A stretch of 64,000 bases of DNA. Origin: Stutzerimonas azotifigens (GTDB taxonomy: Bacteria > Pseudomonadota > Gammaproteobacteria > Pseudomonadales > Pseudomonadaceae). The notes below the pieces were generated by a model. It was not told the DNA's origin. It made no database searches and was given only the letters and a program-made list of their open reading frames with translations. Where the stretch lies: NCBI RefSeq assembly GCF_013522725.1, contig NZ_JAAMRF010000009.1, forward strand, positions 124,001-188,000, given 5' to 3'. This document shows, piece after piece, positions 61,905 to 64,000 of the stretch (its first letter is position 1; every line of letters starts with the position of its first letter). Position numbers and translations under genes: made by a program.

Positions 61905-61932
61905 GGTGGAAAACCGCGAAGCGTTTTCCACC
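61905..61932. repeat. REP-like hairpin after ppnP
   Basis: GGTGGAAAAC-CGCGAA-GCGTTTTCCACC folds into a long stem with one bulged base and is preceded by GTAGG. Such GTAGGGTGG... palindromes recur between genes in the P. stutzeri group. A related copy lies at 62835-62900. Between convergent ppnP and fliT it could act as a terminator. Confidence 0.6.
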
Positions 61933-61967
61933 AACGACAATACACAGTAAACCAGCATCGGCGCAGA

Positions 61968-62264
61968 TCAACCGAACGTCTTGTACGCCCGATCGACCCG
62001 CTTCGACTGATTGAGCCGGGTCAGCTCGCCAGCGACCCGCTCACGCTCGGTCCGAGCGGCCTGCTGCAGTTCTGCATATAGCTGCGATAGTTTTCCAACC
62101 TGCTCGCGCAGCATTGGTTCGCCCCAGGACTCGAGAGCGACCACCTCTCCGACCAACATACGGCACTTTGGGTCCAAAGCGTTGACCGCCTCCCAGTCCT
62201 GCCGGGACAACGCATCGCCCAGATCTGTCCAAAGAGCCTCAAGCGACTGGAGAATGGATTGCAT
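61968..62264 (-). CDS. fliT: Flagellar protein FliT
   Basis: 98 residues from the ATG at 62264 (MQSILQSLEALWTDLGDALS). All-helical and charged, with QDWEAVNALDPKCRMLVGEV and QLYAELQQAARTERERVAGE, matching the FliT/FleP-like chaperone at this place in Pseudomonas. It is third in the run fliD-fliS-fliT. FliT holds the FliD cap protein before export. Sequence conservation is low in this family, so context carries weight. Confidence 0.8.
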   Translation of the reverse strand: MQSILQSLEALWTDLGDALSRQDWEAVNALDPKCRMLVGEVVALESWGEPMLREQVGKLSQLYAELQQAARTERERVAGELTRLNQSKRVDRAYKTFG

Positions 62265-62359
62265 AAGCCCTTTCCGGGTTCGATTAAATAACGGGGCGCA
62301 GATTTCGCTCACGGCAGGGGCGCGGATGGCTCGACGAAACGCCGGCTCTACCAACCGTA

Positions 62360-62737
62360 CTACGCGATGCCATCCCAGCCGGTTTTCACTTCCTGCAGCA
62401 AACCAGCCACCTCTGCGAGCGCGGCTGCATCGTTGTTGCGATTGGCATCGGTCAGACGCCTAATCATATATTCGTAGAGCCGATCCAGATTGGCAGACAG
62501 CTCCCCACCCACCTCGTGATCGAGCGCTTCGCGCAGACCACCGAGAATCGCGATGCTCTTGCCGATCAACTCACCCTTATCGGCGACCCGGCCGAACTCG
62601 ATCGCCCCCTTGGCCTGATAGATACGATCCAGGCCTCCCTGCATCAGCATCTGGATCAGGCGGTGCGGACTGGCCTCAGTAACCTGAGCCTGCACGCCGA
62701 CTCGCTGATACTGTTTCATGGCCAACATAGCGTTCAT
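62360..62737 (-). CDS. fliS: Flagellin chaperone FliS
   Basis: 125 residues. MNAMLAMKQYQRVGVQAQVT, SPHRLIQMLMQGGLDRIYQA and LGGLREALDHEVGGELSANL with LDRLYEYMIRRLTDANRNND are the FliS blocks. It binds the C-terminus of flagellin and prevents early polymerisation. Cytoplasmic. A short inverted repeat (62760-62779) precedes the gene. Confidence 0.95.
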   Translation of the reverse strand: MNAMLAMKQYQRVGVQAQVTEASPHRLIQMLMQGGLDRIYQAKGAIEFGRVADKGELIGKSIAILGGLREALDHEVGGELSANLDRLYEYMIRRLTDANRNNDAAALAEVAGLLQEVKTGWDGIA

Positions 62738-62834
62738 TTGGTGACTCCAAGCTGTTCAACGATACTGATACAAGTATCGGCAGAATGCTGGGTACCTTTA
62801 ATCGAAACACAGGCGGCGAACTGCAACTCCAGCC

Positions 62835-62900
62835 GTAGGGTGAAACCTGCACGGCCAAGCACACGGTGGTTGCCGCTGGGGCAGGTTGCACCTGCCCTAC
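62835..62900. repeat. Imperfect extragenic repeat between fliD and fliS
   Basis: GTAGGGTGAAACCTGC at the left and GCAGGTTGCACCTGCCCTAC at the right form an imperfect inverted repeat that shares GTAGGGTG with the repeat after ppnP. It fills much of the unusual 278-base gap between fliD and fliS. Confidence 0.5.
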
Positions 62901-63015
62901 AGCGAGCGGTATCGATGAGAGGTAGGAGCCAGCGCTGGCGATCGGATCGTCGACCATCGCCAGTAAGCTACCCCTATACCATCCCGGCTCGATCACCGGA
63001 AGAGCATGGGATGGC

Positions 63016-64000
63016 TTACGTCTTCTGGGTGACGAAGCCCGGCATGCTGTCAAACAGTTGCGTCAGGCTGTCGCTGGTACTCATCAATTGGGCAACCAGG
63101 CTGTCCATGGCGTTGTACTGCTTGTACAGGCGCTCTTCCAGCGCCTTTATACGGGTATCGAGGTCTTCCTTCTGCTTGTCGACCTTGTCGAGTGTCGCCT
63201 GCAGCGAGGTGGTTCTCGACTCCAGAATGCCTCCGCCATCGGTGTAGGGCTTCAGCTTGTCGCCCAGGCGAGTAGCCAACCCGCTATCGCCGGTGAAATA
63301 GGCGGCCACCCCTTCGAAGTCCGTACTGATGGCCTTCTTCACCTTGTCGCCGTCCATTTCCAGCGTGCCGTCCTTCTTGGTGGTGATTCCCATATCCGCC
63401 AGGGCGCGGATGGCTCCATCGCCCTGCGGGGAGACCAGTTCGGAGCGGATAGCATTGACCAGCGAGCGAGCCGAAGCATCGCCCACCAGCGCCCCCACAA
63501 CCGGGGCCGAGGTTTCATTGACGGTGGTGACCTTGGTTTCGGTGTTGATGAAGGTCATCAGGGTGTTATAGGCCTCGACGAACTTCTGGACGTTAGCCTC
63601 CACTCCGGCCTCGTCCTTCGTCACGCTCAGGGTGCTGGAGCCGGTGCTTTTGATATCGAAGCTCAGGCCACCGACCACGTCATCGATGCTGTTGCTGTCG
63701 CGGGTAACCGCCAACCCGTCAATGGTCAGCTTAGCGCTCTGGGCGGTAGCCAACGTCTGGCTGCCCTTTTCATAAGCAGCAAGTGCGGAGATATACGCGG
63801 GGTCATCCTCACCTCCAAAATCATCAGCACTGGGCTTGGCCGTAGGGCCGCTGTAGGCCAGCTCGCTCAAGGAAACATGGCCTTCTTCCACGCCGGTTTC
63901 ATTGACCGCGACGGTGATATCGTTACCCTCGCCGGCCTTGCTACTGCTCAGAACCAGGCGCGAGCCGTGATCGTCAGTGATGATGGTCGCACTCACCCCT
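63016..64000 (-). CDS. fliD: Flagellar filament cap protein FliD, N-terminus beyond window
   Basis: About 328 C-terminal residues. The frame is open through the last base of the window, so the GTG at 63996 is not a true start. GSRLVLSSSKAGEGNDITVA, VGGLSFDIKSTGSSTLSVTK, VQKFVEAYNTLMTFINTETK and the C-terminal coiled coil LDTRIKALEERLYKQYNAMD then LVAQLMSTSDSLTQ match FliD. It caps the filament and helps flagellin assemble outside the cell. It is upstream of fliS and fliT in the same direction. Confidence 0.93.
   Translation of the reverse strand, partial: GVSATIITDDHGSRLVLSSSKAGEGNDITVAVNETGVEEGHVSLSELAYSGPTAKPSADDFGGEDDPAYISALAAYEKGSQTLATAQSAKLTIDGLAVTRDSNSIDDVVGGLSFDIKSTGSSTLSVTKDEAGVEANVQKFVEAYNTLMTFINTETKVTTVNETSAPVVGALVGDASARSLVNAIRSELVSPQGDGAIRALADMGITTKKDGTLEMDGDKVKKAISTDFEGVAAYFTGDSGLATRLGDKLKPYTDGGGILESRTTSLQATLDKVDKQKEDLDTRIKALEERLYKQYNAMDSLVAQLMSTSDSLTQLFDSMPGFVTQKT

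Noticed and set aside
1..64000. CRISPR arrays, insertion sequences, prophage or toxin-antitoxin genes
   Set aside because: I looked for regular spaced repeats, transposase or integrase motifs and small paired genes and found none.

Overview
The window looks like the chromosome of a Pseudomonas relative, most likely the Stutzerimonas (Pseudomonas stutzeri) group. The reasons are high GC with GC-ending codons, protein motifs typical of Pseudomonas (OprD-family porin, quinone-dependent PyrD, CheV, bacteriophytochrome with heme oxygenase), and a gene order that matches two separate blocks I remember from P. aeruginosa: fabB-fabA-gpsA through a glutathione transferase gene (about PA1609-PA1624), and a universal stress gene through pyrD (about PA3017-PA3050). 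The locus comparison is from memory, not from a search.

Layout. 1-5.6 kb: minus-strand genes for a DUF4892 protein (cut by the window edge), a GST, two alpha/beta hydrolases, a hotdog thioesterase, SixA, a DUF4389 protein and GpsA. 5.9-7.7 kb: fabA-fabB on the plus strand, closed by a strong terminator. 7.8-13.2 kb: SstT, a catalase, YnfA, a DUF2937 protein, a YafJ-type amidotransferase and a small membrane protein. 13.4-21.6 kb: a universal stress protein, a cysteine-motif protein of unknown function, Uup, Slt, a MOSC protein, CheV and a YegS-type lipid kinase.

21.9-35.9 kb: a Wzx/Wzy-type exopolysaccharide locus. It runs from a PslA/WcaJ-like initiating transferase through Wzb and Wzc, a secreted GH5 glycosidase, a pyruvyl transferase, a flippase, an iron-sulfur F420-dehydrogenase-like protein, a polymerase, a GT2 transferase and a WecG/TagA/CpsF transferase. 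A 461-bp gap follows, then the Wza export lipoprotein and a textbook terminator. The locus sits between yegS and moeA and is the main accessory region.

35.9-51.4 kb: VanZ, moeA-moaB facing mobA, a YgdI/R lipoprotein, tRNA-Pro(CGG), small proteins, an OprD-family porin with a long structured leader, three YqjD/YqjE/YqjK-type envelope genes, dgt, a FUSC membrane protein, yggL, dacB, rlmKL, rmf and pyrD. 51.5-58.6 kb: a DUF2835 protein, a conserved protein of unknown role, then a red/far-red light-sensing operon on the minus strand ordered bphP, response regulator, REC-PAS-PAS-kinase-REC hybrid kinase, heme oxygenase. 58.8-64 kb: a secreted alpha/beta hydrolase, a YkgJ cysteine-cluster protein, a DEDDh exonuclease, PpnP, and the minus-strand flagellar genes fliD (cut by the edge), fliS and fliT.

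The two most interesting parts are the photosensory operon, where the chromophore gene sits last behind an extra hybrid kinase, and the exopolysaccharide locus with its unexplained iron-sulfur protein and odd wza leader. I see no CRISPR array, insertion sequence, integrase or prophage.
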